The translations under genes and the position numbers were made by a program. From Janthinobacterium sp051380735 (GTDB taxonomy: Bacteria; Pseudomonadota; Gammaproteobacteria; Burkholderiales; Burkholderiaceae_D): DNA of 64,000 bases. Positions 19,607 to 27,031 of the stretch are shown piece after piece (position 1 is the stretch's first letter; every line of letters starts with the position of its first letter). Location of the stretch: assembly GCF_051380735.1 (NCBI RefSeq), contig NZ_JBNYXQ010000015.1, positions 15,768 through 79,767 on the forward strand. The letters run 5' to 3'. The notes beneath the pieces were generated by a model, which searched no databases, was not told where the DNA came from, and saw only the letters and a program-made list of their open reading frames with translations.

Positions 19607-20651
19607 GGGTATGCTTCCTCGGGTTGAGTGGCAGCGTGCGCACGGTGTCGCCGTGCTGGCAGCGCAGCAGATGCAATTCATCGTCGTGCAAGGCCAGCTT
19701 GCCGCCTTGCGGCATGGCGTCGGTGACGATCATGCGGAAATCCTTCAGGTCGGTGTTCGACACCAGGTAGGGCTCGGCATCGGCCGGCACGGCGCAGGCG
19801 TCCGCGCCGCTTTGGGTATCGAGCACGGCCGGCAGGCTGTCGCGCATGGCGCGCAATTCGGACACGCGCGCCTGCAGCACGGGGCCGGCGTCGAAAATGT
19901 CGACATAGCCCTCGAAGTGCAGGCCTTCCTGTTCCAGCAAACGGCGCGCCGGCGCCGTGCTCAGGTGGACCTTGCCAATCACTTCCTGCGCTTCGTCGGG
20001 CAGGTAGGCCACGTACATCGGCTGGCGCGGCATCAGCTCGGCGATAAACGATTTCTTGCCCAGGCTGGTCAGGTCGTCGACATGGTGAAAATCCATCTTG
20101 AAGAAATGGCGGCCCAGGCCTTCATAGAATGGCGAGCTGCCGTCCTGGGCCTGGTAGCCGCGCATCTCGGCGATCAGCTTTTCCGTGAACAGATGCGGGA
20201 ACTGGGCGATAAACAGGAAACGGCTTTTCGACAGCAGCTTGCCGTTGTTGCCGCTGCGGTAATCGGGATGCAGGAACAGCGAACACAGTTCGGTGCTGCC
20301 GGTCAGGTCGTTCGACAGATACAGCGTTTCCATGCGCGTAAACACATCGAGCTCGCGGCTGGAATGGACCAGGGTGCCGATGCGGTAATTGTAAAATGGC
20401 TCTTCCAGGCCAACCGCGCCCTTGATCGCGCACACGCCGGCCAGGCGGCCCGAATCGGTATCCTCCATGACGAACATGTAGTCGCGCTTTTCGGGCGGAA
20501 TGGTTTCGGCGAACGAGGCGCAGGCAATGGCCAGGCGGTCGCCCAGCATGGTCATGTCGGGCTTCAATGTGGTCATGCCGGTGCCGACCTGGCTGGCCAG
20601 GCCGTACAGGGCGTCCAGGTCGGAAGCGTTGATGGCGCGAACTACTAGCAT
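19599..20651 (-). CDS. aruG: Arginine N-succinyltransferase, beta-type subunit (AruG)
   Basis: Second of two paralogous subunits of arginine/ornithine N-succinyltransferase, which makes N2-succinylarginine from arginine and succinyl-CoA. It has 350 residues with the AstA/GNAT-like fold. Diagnostic stretches are VRAINASDLDALYGLASQ, LTGSTELCSLFLHPDYR, GLGRHFFKMDFHHVDDL and GYVDIFDAGPVLQAR. ATG 20651 follows AAGGGAG and lies 14 bases past the aruF stop; its own end overlaps astD. Enterobacteria have one AstA chain, whereas pseudomonads have AruF plus AruG. The AruG label rests on gene order as in aruCFGDB. Confidence 0.92.
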   Translation of the reverse strand: MLVVRAINASDLDALYGLASQVGTGMTTLKPDMTMLGDRLAIACASFAETIPPEKRDYMFVMEDTDSGRLAGVCAIKGAVGLEEPFYNYRIGTLVHSSRELDVFTRMETLYLSNDLTGSTELCSLFLHPDYRSGNNGKLLSKSRFLFIAQFPHLFTEKLIAEMRGYQAQDGSSPFYEGLGRHFFKMDFHHVDDLTSLGKKSFIAELMPRQPMYVAYLPDEAQEVIGKVHLSTAPARRLLEQEGLHFEGYVDIFDAGPVLQARVSELRAMRDSLPAVLDTQSGADACAVPADAEPYLVSNTDLKDFRMIVTDAMPQGGKLALHDDELHLLRCQHGDTVRTLPLNPRKHTHV

Positions 20652-20665
20652 GCGGTGGGTCTCCC

Positions 20666-21697
20666 TTAGATGCGTACGCAGATGACGCTGTCGCCGGCGG
20701 ACACCGCCAGCGCGTCGAGCAGGTCGGCCGGCAGGCCCACCGTGTCTTGCGCTTCAAGCGCATCGCAGGCGAACGTGACAGCGCGGAAATTGCGCTCGGC
20801 GCCAGAAGCGATAGCGTAATTGACTTTCAGGCCGGTGCGGCTGGGCGTCATGCCTGCCGTCACGCGGCGGGTCAGCGAACCGGTAAACGAGCGCAGCGAA
20901 TTCTTGTGCGCCTGCAGGATAGGGCCGCCGTCGAAAATATCGATATAGTCGTCGGCTTCAAAACCCTCTTCCGTCAGCAGGTTGAAGGCCAGTTCGCCGC
21001 TCGGATGGATCTGGCCCATGGCCGCCTGCGCGTCGCCGGGCAGCAGCGGCACATAGACGGGATAGTGCGGCATCAGTTCGACGATCAGGGTGCGGTTGCG
21101 CGCGCCGCCGATGACTTTTTCGGCATCGAGAAAATCCATCTGGAAGAACTTGCGGCCCAGCGCATCCCAGAACGGCGACTGGCCGTTGCCGTCGGTGATG
21201 CCGGCCAGCGGCACGAAGAAGCGGTCGCCGAAACGGTGCGGTGCCAATACGGCAAACAGCAGCCGCGCGCGCGACAGCAGCGCCGCTTCCAGGCCTGCCT
21301 GCTCCATGTTGCGCACATAAAAGCCGGACAATTGCGAATACGCCGTCAGCTCCGAACACAGCGTCAGCGCATGCACGCTGTGGCTGATGTTCAGGTCACG
21401 CGAAACTTGCTGGATAACGTCGTTGCGAAAGGAAAAATAGGTGCCGTTCGAACCGGCAGAAGCGAAGATGGCAGCGGTGCCGAGGATGCTGTTATCGAGC
21501 AGCGATTCAAGCACGAACAGATACGATTCTTCGCTGGGGATATCGACGTGGGCGGCAAACGAGGCAATGGAGCGCTCGATGGAAGCGGCGATTTTCTCGC
21601 GCGTCTTCGGCAGCGTATGGACACCCGGCATGGTGACCGCAGCCAGCGCTTCCAGCGCTGCGATATCCGTAATTGCTACCGGACGGACAACATACAT
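20666..21697 (-). CDS. aruF: Arginine N-succinyltransferase, alpha-type subunit (AruF)
   Basis: First of the two arginine/ornithine succinyltransferase subunits, 343 residues. It shares the block structure of the neighbouring AruG: VRPVAITDIAALEALA, LTLCSELTAYSQLSGFYV, LGRKFFQMDFLDAEKV and YIDIFDGGPILQAHK. ATG 21697 has AAGGAG 6 bases upstream, in a 14-base leader identical to that of astB. The frame runs open to 21742, but that part overlaps an intercistronic hairpin and is not supported. The gap to astC is 86 bases. The pair probably assembles as a heteromer, known from Pseudomonas and inferred here. Confidence 0.92.
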   Translation of the reverse strand: MYVVRPVAITDIAALEALAAVTMPGVHTLPKTREKIAASIERSIASFAAHVDIPSEESYLFVLESLLDNSILGTAAIFASAGSNGTYFSFRNDVIQQVSRDLNISHSVHALTLCSELTAYSQLSGFYVRNMEQAGLEAALLSRARLLFAVLAPHRFGDRFFVPLAGITDGNGQSPFWDALGRKFFQMDFLDAEKVIGGARNRTLIVELMPHYPVYVPLLPGDAQAAMGQIHPSGELAFNLLTEEGFEADDYIDIFDGGPILQAHKNSLRSFTGSLTRRVTAGMTPSRTGLKVNYAIASGAERNFRAVTFACDALEAQDTVGLPADLLDALAVSAGDSVICVRI

Positions 21698-21728
21698 GGA
21701 GACTCCTTCAGTGCAGGGTAGAACCAAG

Positions 21729-21756
21729 CCGGCCCGCGGCAAAGGCGGCGGGCCGG
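21729..21756 (-). other. Intercistronic hairpin between astC and aruF
   Basis: Perfect 9-bp stem CCGGCCCGC/GCGGGCCGG with a 10-base loop and no T tract after it. It sits in the 86-base gap of the operon. Such elements can stabilise the upstream message or partly stop transcription; the role here is inferred. Confidence 0.5.
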
Positions 21757-21783
21757 TGAAGTGATGCGATGGCGTGTGAACGC

Positions 21784-23025
21784 TTATGCCTTGAGCAGGC
21801 CGTCGATGCCGGCGCGCAGCAGGCGGCCTGCTTCTGCGATCTGTTCGTCCGACACGATCAGCGCCGGCGCCAGGCGCACCACGTCCATGCCGGCGATCAG
21901 CACCATCAGGCCTTGCGCTTCGGCCGCTTTCTGGATGTCTTTCGCGCGGCCTTTCCAGGCATCGCTGACCACCAGGCCCAGCAGCAAGCCGCTGCCGCGC
22001 ACCACCGAAAACACTTGCGGATAGTCGTTGATCAGGCTTTCCAGCATGGCGATGGTGTTGACGCTGGCTTGCTTGACGCGCGCCAGAAAGGCTGGCGTGT
22101 TGATCGTTTCCAGCACTTTCAAGGCGACGGTGGCAGCCAGCGGGTTGCCGCCGTAGGTGGTGCCGTGGGTGCCGACGTTCAGGGTTTGCGCCAGTTCTTC
22201 AGTGGTCAGCATGGCACCGATCGGATAGCCATTGCCCAGCGCCTTGGCAGCCGTCAGGATGTCTGGCGTGACACCATAGCCCATGTAGGCGAACAGCGCG
22301 CCGGTACGGCCCATGCCGCACTGCACTTCGTCAAAAATCAGCAGGGCGCCGGTCTTGTCGCACAGGGCACGCAGTTCTTTCAGGAATTCAGGGTTGCCCG
22401 GTACCACGCCGCCTTCGCCTTGCACCGGCTCGACGATCACCGCGCACACATCGTCACCGATGGCGGCGCGCGCCGCTTCGATATCGTTGTAGGCGATATG
22501 GTCGATCGATGGCGGCAGCGGCTCGAAGCCTTCCGTGTACTTGGACTGGCCGCCGACCGAGACCGTAAACAGGGTGCGGCCATGGAAGGAGCTGAAGCAC
22601 GAGATAATGCGCGACTTGTGCGCGCCGAATTTGCCGTGCGCATATTTGCGCGCCAGTTTCAGCGCCGCTTCATTGGCTTCCGCGCCCGAATTGCAGAAGA
22701 AAGCGCGGTCGGCGAAAGTGGCTTCGGTCAGCGCTTGCGCCAGGCGCAGCACCGGCTCGTTGGTATAGCCATTGCCCAGGTGCCACAGGGTGTTGATCTG
22801 TTTGGTCAGCACTTCGACCAGCGCCGGATGGCAGTGGCCCAGGCTGTTGACGGCGATGCCGGAGGTGAAATCGAGGTAATGCTTGCCGGACTGGTCCCAC
22901 AGATCGAGGCCGGCGCCGCGCACAGGCACCATCGCGGCAGGAGCGTAAGTGGGAACGAGAACCTGATCATAGGTTTCGCGGGTGACCGGACGAGCCGTTA
23001 CGGTCGAATCAAGCTTGGCATTCAT
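21784..23025 (-). CDS. astC: Succinylornithine/acetylornithine transaminase (AstC/AruC)
   Basis: PLP-dependent class III aminotransferase, 413 residues, first structural gene of the AST operon. It moves the amino group of succinylornithine to 2-oxoglutarate, giving succinylglutamate semialdehyde and glutamate. Visible are the PLP phosphate-binding NSGAEANEAALKLARKY, Asp232 in LIFDEVQCGMGRTG and Schiff-base Lys261 in TAAKALGNGYPIG. Sequence alone cannot separate it from ArgD; the operon does. I chose ATG 23025 (GGGGAA 5 bases upstream), 15 bases inside the longest frame. Upstream is a 142-base gap with possible ArgR half-sites. Confidence 0.92.
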   Translation of the reverse strand: MNAKLDSTVTARPVTRETYDQVLVPTYAPAAMVPVRGAGLDLWDQSGKHYLDFTSGIAVNSLGHCHPALVEVLTKQINTLWHLGNGYTNEPVLRLAQALTEATFADRAFFCNSGAEANEAALKLARKYAHGKFGAHKSRIISCFSSFHGRTLFTVSVGGQSKYTEGFEPLPPSIDHIAYNDIEAARAAIGDDVCAVIVEPVQGEGGVVPGNPEFLKELRALCDKTGALLIFDEVQCGMGRTGALFAYMGYGVTPDILTAAKALGNGYPIGAMLTTEELAQTLNVGTHGTTYGGNPLAATVALKVLETINTPAFLARVKQASVNTIAMLESLINDYPQVFSVVRGSGLLLGLVVSDAWKGRAKDIQKAAEAQGLMVLIAGMDVVRLAPALIVSDEQIAEAGRLLRAGIDGLLKA

Positions 23026-23106
23026 AGCATTCCCCATCAATATGTTAGGTACTCCCGCAACTACGACAGCTGCGCATGTACTGCATTATAAAAAGCGGGA
23101 TGCTAA

Positions 23107-23149
23107 AACTCTTTTGAATCTGCGACAAGGATTTTCACAATTCATCACA
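23107..23149 (-). promoter_or_regulatory. Candidate ArgR (AraC-type) half-sites in the astC promoter region
   Basis: On the minus strand there is TGTCGC starting at 23127, then 8 bases, then AA. This matches the half-site TGTCGC-N8-AA that I recall for Pseudomonas AraC-type ArgR. A weaker direct repeat, TGTGAT-N8-AA, starts 22 bases upstream at 23149. A further partial TGTCGT is at 23068. They lie about 80-125 bases before the astC start. The match is by eye and the consensus is from memory. Confidence 0.4.
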
Positions 23150-23167
23150 GGAAAACCCTTGCTGCAT

Positions 23168-24112
23168 CTAGCCTGGCGGCATCAGTTTACGCTGGCGCTC
23201 TTCCCTGGGCGTATTGCCGAACAGCGTGCCAAACGCGGTGGAAAAATGCGATCCGGACGAAAAACCGCACATCAGCCCCACTTGCACGATGGAATAGTGC
23301 GTATCAAGCAATAGTTGCCGTGATCTCTGCAGCCGCAGTTCCAGGTAGTAGCGCGACGGCAGGCTGCCCAGGTATTGCTTGAACAGCCGTTCCAGCTGGC
23401 GCCGCGACAGCCCGACCAGGCTGGCGATGTCGTCAGTTGACAGCGGTTCCTCGATATTGGTCTCCATTAAGGTGACCGCCTCCGACAGTTTCGGCTGCAG
23501 CACGCCGAAACGCGCTTGCAGGGCCACCCGCTGGCGCTCTTCCTTGCCGCGCACCTTGTCCACGCACAGCGCCTCCTTGACCAATGCCTGGGCGTCGGCG
23601 CCGAAGATGGTCTCGATCAGGGTCAGTGAAAAGTCGATGCTGGCCGCTCCGCCGCAGCAAGTCAGGTGGGGGCCGTCGATATCGAACAGGTGCGGCGTCA
23701 GGATGGCGCGCTCGGCCTTGGCTTCGGCATCCGCATACAGCGCCCAAGGCAGGGCGATGCGCACGCCGTCCATCACGCCGGCACTGGCCAGCCACAGCAC
23801 GGCCGCGCCCACGCCGCCCCAGAATGGCGCCGAACGGCAGCGCTCGATCACGGCGCGGCACAATTCAGGGGCCAGCGGCGCTTCGGTCTCGTCGGCCACC
23901 AGCAAGGCCACATGCCAGTTGCCACCCTGGGCCGCCACCTGTTCGGGGGTGCGGATCTCCAGTTGCAGCATTGCCGGCCCCAGCGCACGCGCGCACAGGC
24001 GCAGCGGCTGCACCAGGCCGGCCCAAGTGATCGACTCGGCGTCGCCGGCATGGATCAGCAGCAAGCGCAGCGGTTTATCAAGGCCGATACGGGAGAGATT
24101 GGCAAAGGACAT
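23168..24112 (-). CDS. AraC-family regulator with DJ-1/PfpI-like N-terminus (ArgR/GlxA type)
   Basis: Transcription regulator of 314 residues. The N-terminal two-thirds is a DJ-1/PfpI (GATase1-like) domain, degenerate, with SAPFWGGVGAAVLWLASAGVM. The C-terminal 100 residues hold two AraC-type helix-turn-helix motifs: IEEPLSTDDIASLVGLSRRQ and IVQVGLMCGFSSGSHFSTAF, with PSRYYLELRLQRSRQLL between them. The C-terminus closely recalls Pseudomonas ArgR, which activates the aru operon and gdhB in response to arginine. It lies just upstream of astC on the same strand. I infer it controls this operon and leave the symbol blank because other GlxA-type regulators look alike. Confidence 0.85.
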   Translation of the reverse strand: MSFANLSRIGLDKPLRLLLIHAGDAESITWAGLVQPLRLCARALGPAMLQLEIRTPEQVAAQGGNWHVALLVADETEAPLAPELCRAVIERCRSAPFWGGVGAAVLWLASAGVMDGVRIALPWALYADAEAKAERAILTPHLFDIDGPHLTCCGGAASIDFSLTLIETIFGADAQALVKEALCVDKVRGKEERQRVALQARFGVLQPKLSEAVTLMETNIEEPLSTDDIASLVGLSRRQLERLFKQYLGSLPSRYYLELRLQRSRQLLLDTHYSIVQVGLMCGFSSGSHFSTAFGTLFGNTPREERQRKLMPPG

Positions 24113-24195
24113 CGGCAGGCGCAGTCAGGTCAGGTGCTGGGGTGCGGACATGATACCGGAGTTCGGCCGTACCGGAAAAAAGCGGGCCACAAGGA

Positions 24196-24201
24196 TATAA
24201 T
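24196..24201 (+). promoter_or_regulatory. Candidate -10 box of the MarR gene, implying a leaderless message
   Basis: A perfect TATAAT ends 8 bases before the ATG at 24210. A start point 7 bases downstream would fall within 2 bases of the ATG. No convincing -35 box and no ribosome site at a workable distance are seen. Confidence 0.45.
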
Positions 24202-24209
24202 CACTGTCT

Positions 24210-24644
24210 ATGGGTGAACGATATTTAAAAAGTATCCGGCTGCTGGCCGAATGCATGCAAGGCTTCGAACGCTTTTCGAGCGACTTTGTGCGCCAGTACG
24301 GCCTGACGCATGCCCAGTTCGACATTATCGCCACGCTGGGCAACACCTGCGGCATGCCCTACAAGGAGCTGGGCCAGAAGACCCTGATCACCAAGGGCAC
24401 GCTGACGGGGGTGATCGAAAGGCTGGAACAAAAAGGACTGGTCAGGCGCGAACGCTGCACGCGCGACAAGCGCTCCTATTCCGTGCGCTTGAGTATTGAA
24501 GGTGAGCAAGTGTTTCATGAGGTGTTTCCCCAACTCACCAGGCAAGGGCAGCACTTGTTTGAAGGCTATACCGAAGACGATTTCAGCCGCCTGGAAACCA
24601 CCCTGGCGCGACTGAAACAGGCCATTGCAAACGGCCACAGCTGA
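24210..24644 (+). CDS. MarR family transcriptional regulator
   Basis: Winged-helix regulator, 144 residues. The DNA-binding part is TPLIT-like: LTHAQFDIIATLGNTCGMPY, KELGQKTLITKGTLTGVIERL as the recognition helix, and the wing EQKGLVRRERCTRDKRSYSVRL with the conserved D-R motif. Dimerisation helices flank it. It is divergent from the ArgR-type gene, with a 97-base shared gap. A small acidic-protein gene follows after 39 bases and may be its cotranscribed partner. The start has no Shine-Dalgarno sequence; the promoter position suggests leaderless translation. Ligand and targets are unknown. Confidence 0.88.
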   Translation: MGERYLKSIRLLAECMQGFERFSSDFVRQYGLTHAQFDIIATLGNTCGMPYKELGQKTLITKGTLTGVIERLEQKGLVRRERCTRDKRSYSVRLSIEGEQVFHEVFPQLTRQGQHLFEGYTEDDFSRLETTLARLKQAIANGHS

Positions 24645-24683
24645 AAACTCATCAAGCATCTAACAATATCAAAGGAAACCAAG

Positions 24684-24968
24684 TTGAAAACTTCCCTGCT
24701 CGACGGCAAAAAACCTGCCCATTTCGATAAACACATCATCGGCAACCTGCTGCTCAACGCCAGCACACCGGAGCTGGTGCGCCAGGAAAAACTGATTATC
24801 GGCGTGCGCAACGAAGACGGCGAAATCTACCGCCTGATCGGTGCCACCAAGCACAACAGCTTCATGAACGCGGTCGAGGAATTGTTCGACCTGGGTTTGA
24901 CCGATGAGCTGGAAGACAGTGATGAACTGGTGGAAGGTTGCGACGCGATCTTCAGTGAAGTGCTCTAA
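24684..24968 (+). CDS. Small acidic hypothetical protein
   Basis: I do not recognise this 94-residue protein. It begins at a TTG (24684) with AAAGGAAA about 8 bases upstream. The N-terminal third is basic (SLLDGKKPAHFDKH), the middle has a short beta-like stretch (KLIIGVRNEDGEIYRLIGAT), and the C-terminus is strongly acidic (DELEDSDELVEGCDAIFSEVL), with a single Cys. No signal peptide or membrane segment is seen. It follows the MarR gene on the same strand and is closed by a good terminator, so it may be coregulated with MarR. Coding potential is supported by start signals and by the intact frame ending right at the terminator. Confidence 0.7.
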   Translation: MKTSLLDGKKPAHFDKHIIGNLLLNASTPELVRQEKLIIGVRNEDGEIYRLIGATKHNSFMNAVEELFDLGLTDELEDSDELVEGCDAIFSEVL

Positions 24969-24986
24969 TAACGCAAACGCTTCAAA

Positions 24987-25019
24987 GGGCATGCTGCACG
25001 CCGCAAGCATGCCCTTTTT
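24987..25019 (+). terminator. Rho-independent terminator after the small acidic gene
   Basis: Perfect 9-bp stem GGGCATGCT/AGCATGCCC, 10-base loop, then TTTTT, 18 bases after the stop codon. Confidence 0.9.
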
Positions 25020-25103
25020 CGTTTACGGGCTAGTTGCTTGCAACAACTTGCTTTATGTACGAAAAAATCAAGTTTAAAAAGTTCCGAAAAGAAATATTGC
25101 GAG

Positions 25104-25109
25104 TATAAT
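25104..25109 (+). promoter_or_regulatory. Candidate -10 box of the HDOD gene, implying a leaderless message
   Basis: A perfect TATAAT in an AT-rich stretch ends 7 bases before the ATG at 25117. Transcription would start at or next to the ATG. The -35 region (TTCCGA, 16 bases away) is a poor match. Confidence 0.45.
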
Positions 25110-25116
25110 TTTTTCG

Positions 25117-25965
25117 ATGAACAGACTCGACGCCTTTAAAAGTATCGCCGCATCAGCTGGCCGTGGCGAGCTGACCTTCCCCGCCAATGTCAACGCTTCG
25201 CTCAAGCTGCAGCAGGCGCTGGCCGATCCCGATTGTCATATCGAGGCGGCCGCCAAGCTGGTGCAGGCAGACCCGCTGCTGGCTGCGCGCACGGTGGCGA
25301 TCGCCAATTCGGCCGCCTTCAACCGTTCCGGCAATGAGATTACCAGCGTACGCAATGCGGTACAGCGCCTCGGTGTGCGTACCCTGCAATCGGTGGTCGC
25401 GTCCCTGATCGTGCGCCAGCTGGGCAGCACGATTACCGATCCGGTACTGCAGGCCAAGGCGGCGCAATTGTGGGAGCATACGGCCCATGTGGCGGCGCTG
25501 TCGCAGGTGATCGCGCGGCGCGTGACGAAGGTCGACGCCGATACGGCGCTATTTGCCGGCATCATGCATGAAGTAGGCGGCTTTTACCTGCTGTCGCGCG
25601 CGGCCGAGTTTCCAGGCCTGCTCGATGGCGAGCCGCAGGAATGGGTCGAGCATGGCGAGCAGGCGATCGGCCAGGGCGTGCTGGCCAAGCTGAAGGTTCC
25701 CGAAGCGGTGATGGGCGCGATTGCCTCGCTGTGGGAAGGCCTGCGCGCGATTCCGCCCGAGTCGCTCGGCGACACCCTGCTGCTGGCCAACGACCTGGCG
25801 CCGGTGGCATCACCGCTCAACGAAAGCCCGGCTGCGGTTGCCGTGCGCAATGCCCGCGCCGCGCGTGGCATCGATTGCCTGATCGGCGGCCAGGAAACGC
25901 TGTCGAGCATCCTCGCCGACGCCGACGAGGAAGTGCAGTCGCTGCTGCACGTGCTGGTTCACTGA
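25117..25965 (+). CDS. HDOD domain-containing protein
   Basis: Cytosolic signalling-type protein of 282 residues with an HDOD domain covering most of its length. It starts LTFPANVNASLKLQQALADPD and continues with the family's AAKLVQADPLLAARTVAIANSA, then RNAVQRLGVRTLQSVVASL. Later LFAGIMHEVGGFYLLSR corresponds to the HD-like region; it has HE, not the HD metal pair, as expected for this non-catalytic family. HDOD proteins act in motility, biofilm and regulatory circuits, often without enzyme activity. There is no Shine-Dalgarno before ATG 25117 and no alternative in-frame start nearby. The promoter sits so close that the message is likely leaderless. Confidence 0.88.
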   Translation: MNRLDAFKSIAASAGRGELTFPANVNASLKLQQALADPDCHIEAAAKLVQADPLLAARTVAIANSAAFNRSGNEITSVRNAVQRLGVRTLQSVVASLIVRQLGSTITDPVLQAKAAQLWEHTAHVAALSQVIARRVTKVDADTALFAGIMHEVGGFYLLSRAAEFPGLLDGEPQEWVEHGEQAIGQGVLAKLKVPEAVMGAIASLWEGLRAIPPESLGDTLLLANDLAPVASPLNESPAAVAVRNARAARGIDCLIGGQETLSSILADADEEVQSLLHVLVH

Positions 25966-26123
25966 TCTTTCTTCACCGGCGCCACGGGCGCCGGTACCGG
26001 CCTGGCGCTCTCGACGACCAGCACATGCTTGTCCATCGCGGGTGTGCGTTGCTGCTGTTGCACCACCATGGTGGCGATCGCACGGGTACTGAGCAAAGGC
26101 CTGGGATGGCGTGGAAACAACAT
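25959..26123 (-). CDS. Possible small protein, 54 residues
   Basis: A short frame I do not recognise. ATG 26123 has AAGGAAA 3 bases upstream, and the product is MLFPRHPRPLLSTRAIATMV followed by QQQQ, a short Val-rich stretch (KHVLVVES) and a Pro/Ala/Val-rich end. It converges with the HDOD gene, overlapping its last 7 bases. In favour: good ribosome site, GC-rich third positions. Against: very short, no family, low complexity. The rest of the stretch 25966-26340 holds this frame, the terminator at 26214-26238 and a GC-rich hairpin at 26286-26303 with no T tract. Confidence 0.4.
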   Translation of the reverse strand: MLFPRHPRPLLSTRAIATMVVQQQQRTPAMDKHVLVVESARPVPAPVAPVKKDQ

Positions 26124-26213
26124 GGCTTTCCTTGTCATGATCGAATATTGCCTAGATGCAGGAACTTATCAAATTTTCAATCCACTGTCTATCCCAGTCA
26201 TATCCGTCATGCC

Positions 26214-26238
26214 AAAAAAAAACCCGCTCGAAAGCGGG
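26214..26238 (-). terminator. Rho-independent terminator downstream of the GST gene
   Basis: On the minus strand CCCGCT pairs with AGCGGG over a 4-base loop (TTCG) and is followed by nine T. It lies about 100 bases past the GST stop. Confidence 0.8.
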
Positions 26239-26340
26239 CAAAGTCCAAAGCTGGGGATGTCCTGAAAGAGACAGCCCTATCGTATGCGCGCCAATGGGCG
26301 CGCTCCGTACGCTGGCTCACTTAAATGCTGCAGTACCGGC

Positions 26341-26958
26341 CTACCACTGCGGATTGGTTTCCTGCCATGCCGGCAGTTGCTGCACACGCGCAAACCACGC
26401 TTGCAGATGTCCATACTGCGCCAGCGGCAGCGCGATCTTCTCGCCATACATCATCGGCGCGGCCAGGGCAAAGTCGGCCAGGGTCAAGCTGTCGCCACAG
26501 ACCCAGCTGCGGCCGGCCAGGTGGTTGTCGAGCACGAAGGCACATTCGGCCAGTTCGCGTTCGCCGCGCGCCACTTCCAGTGGATCGGCCTCGCCGCAGC
26601 CCGTCATGCCCTTCCAGGCCAGTTCCCAGGTCAGCACGCCGATGGCGGGCGCGTAGTGCTGGGAACACCAGAACAGCCAGCGGTCGACATCGGCGCGCGC
26701 CTGCGCTTGCTCCGGATACAAGGTCTGGCCCGGCGCCTTGCTGGCCAGGTATTGCATGATGGCGCATGACTCCCACAGCAAAAACGTGCCGTCGGCCAGC
26801 ACCGGCACCTTGACGTTGGGATTGAGCTCGGCCAGGCGGCGACGGTCGTCCATATTCATCAGGTCGACTTCGGCCAGTTCCACCGGCAGCTTGAGGTGGA
26901 TCGCCGTCATCAGGGTGCGGCGGGCATTGGACGACATGGGGTTGTGATACAGGCGCAT
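26341..26958 (-). CDS. Glutathione S-transferase family protein
   Basis: Cytosolic GST of 205 residues. The thioredoxin-like N-terminal domain starts MRLYHNPMSSNARRTL, with a Ser/Asn at the usual activating position, and contains NPNVKVPVLADG (cis-Pro loop) and LWESCAIMQYLA (gamma-glutamyl binding ES motif). The all-helical C-terminal domain contains GDSLTLADFALAAPM, the N-capping box. ATG 26958 follows GGAG by 8 bases; the longer frame to 27006 is unsupported. No neighbour reveals the substrate; the WYL regulator gene just upstream is on the same strand 73 bases away. Confidence 0.9.
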   Translation of the reverse strand: MRLYHNPMSSNARRTLMTAIHLKLPVELAEVDLMNMDDRRRLAELNPNVKVPVLADGTFLLWESCAIMQYLASKAPGQTLYPEQAQARADVDRWLFWCSQHYAPAIGVLTWELAWKGMTGCGEADPLEVARGERELAECAFVLDNHLAGRSWVCGDSLTLADFALAAPMMYGEKIALPLAQYGHLQAWFARVQQLPAWQETNPQW

Positions 26959-27031
26959 GGTGGCAGCTCCAGTGAGTGAAGAAGTCACCATGGTACGAGT
27001 GGACACTGACAGTTTTTGTCAGGAGCAAACA

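Noticed and set aside
11930..19627. A 2565-codon open frame on the plus strand opposite gdhB, astB and astD
   Set aside because: It is antisense to three well-recognised genes and its product is low-complexity, rich in Arg, Gln, His and Ala. It exists because TTA, CTA and TCA codons are avoided in the sense frames of this GC-rich genome.
19599..21697. aruF and aruG as an assembly duplication
   Set aside because: The two proteins share block structure but differ at most positions; two AstA-type subunits are the known arrangement in pseudomonads and relatives.
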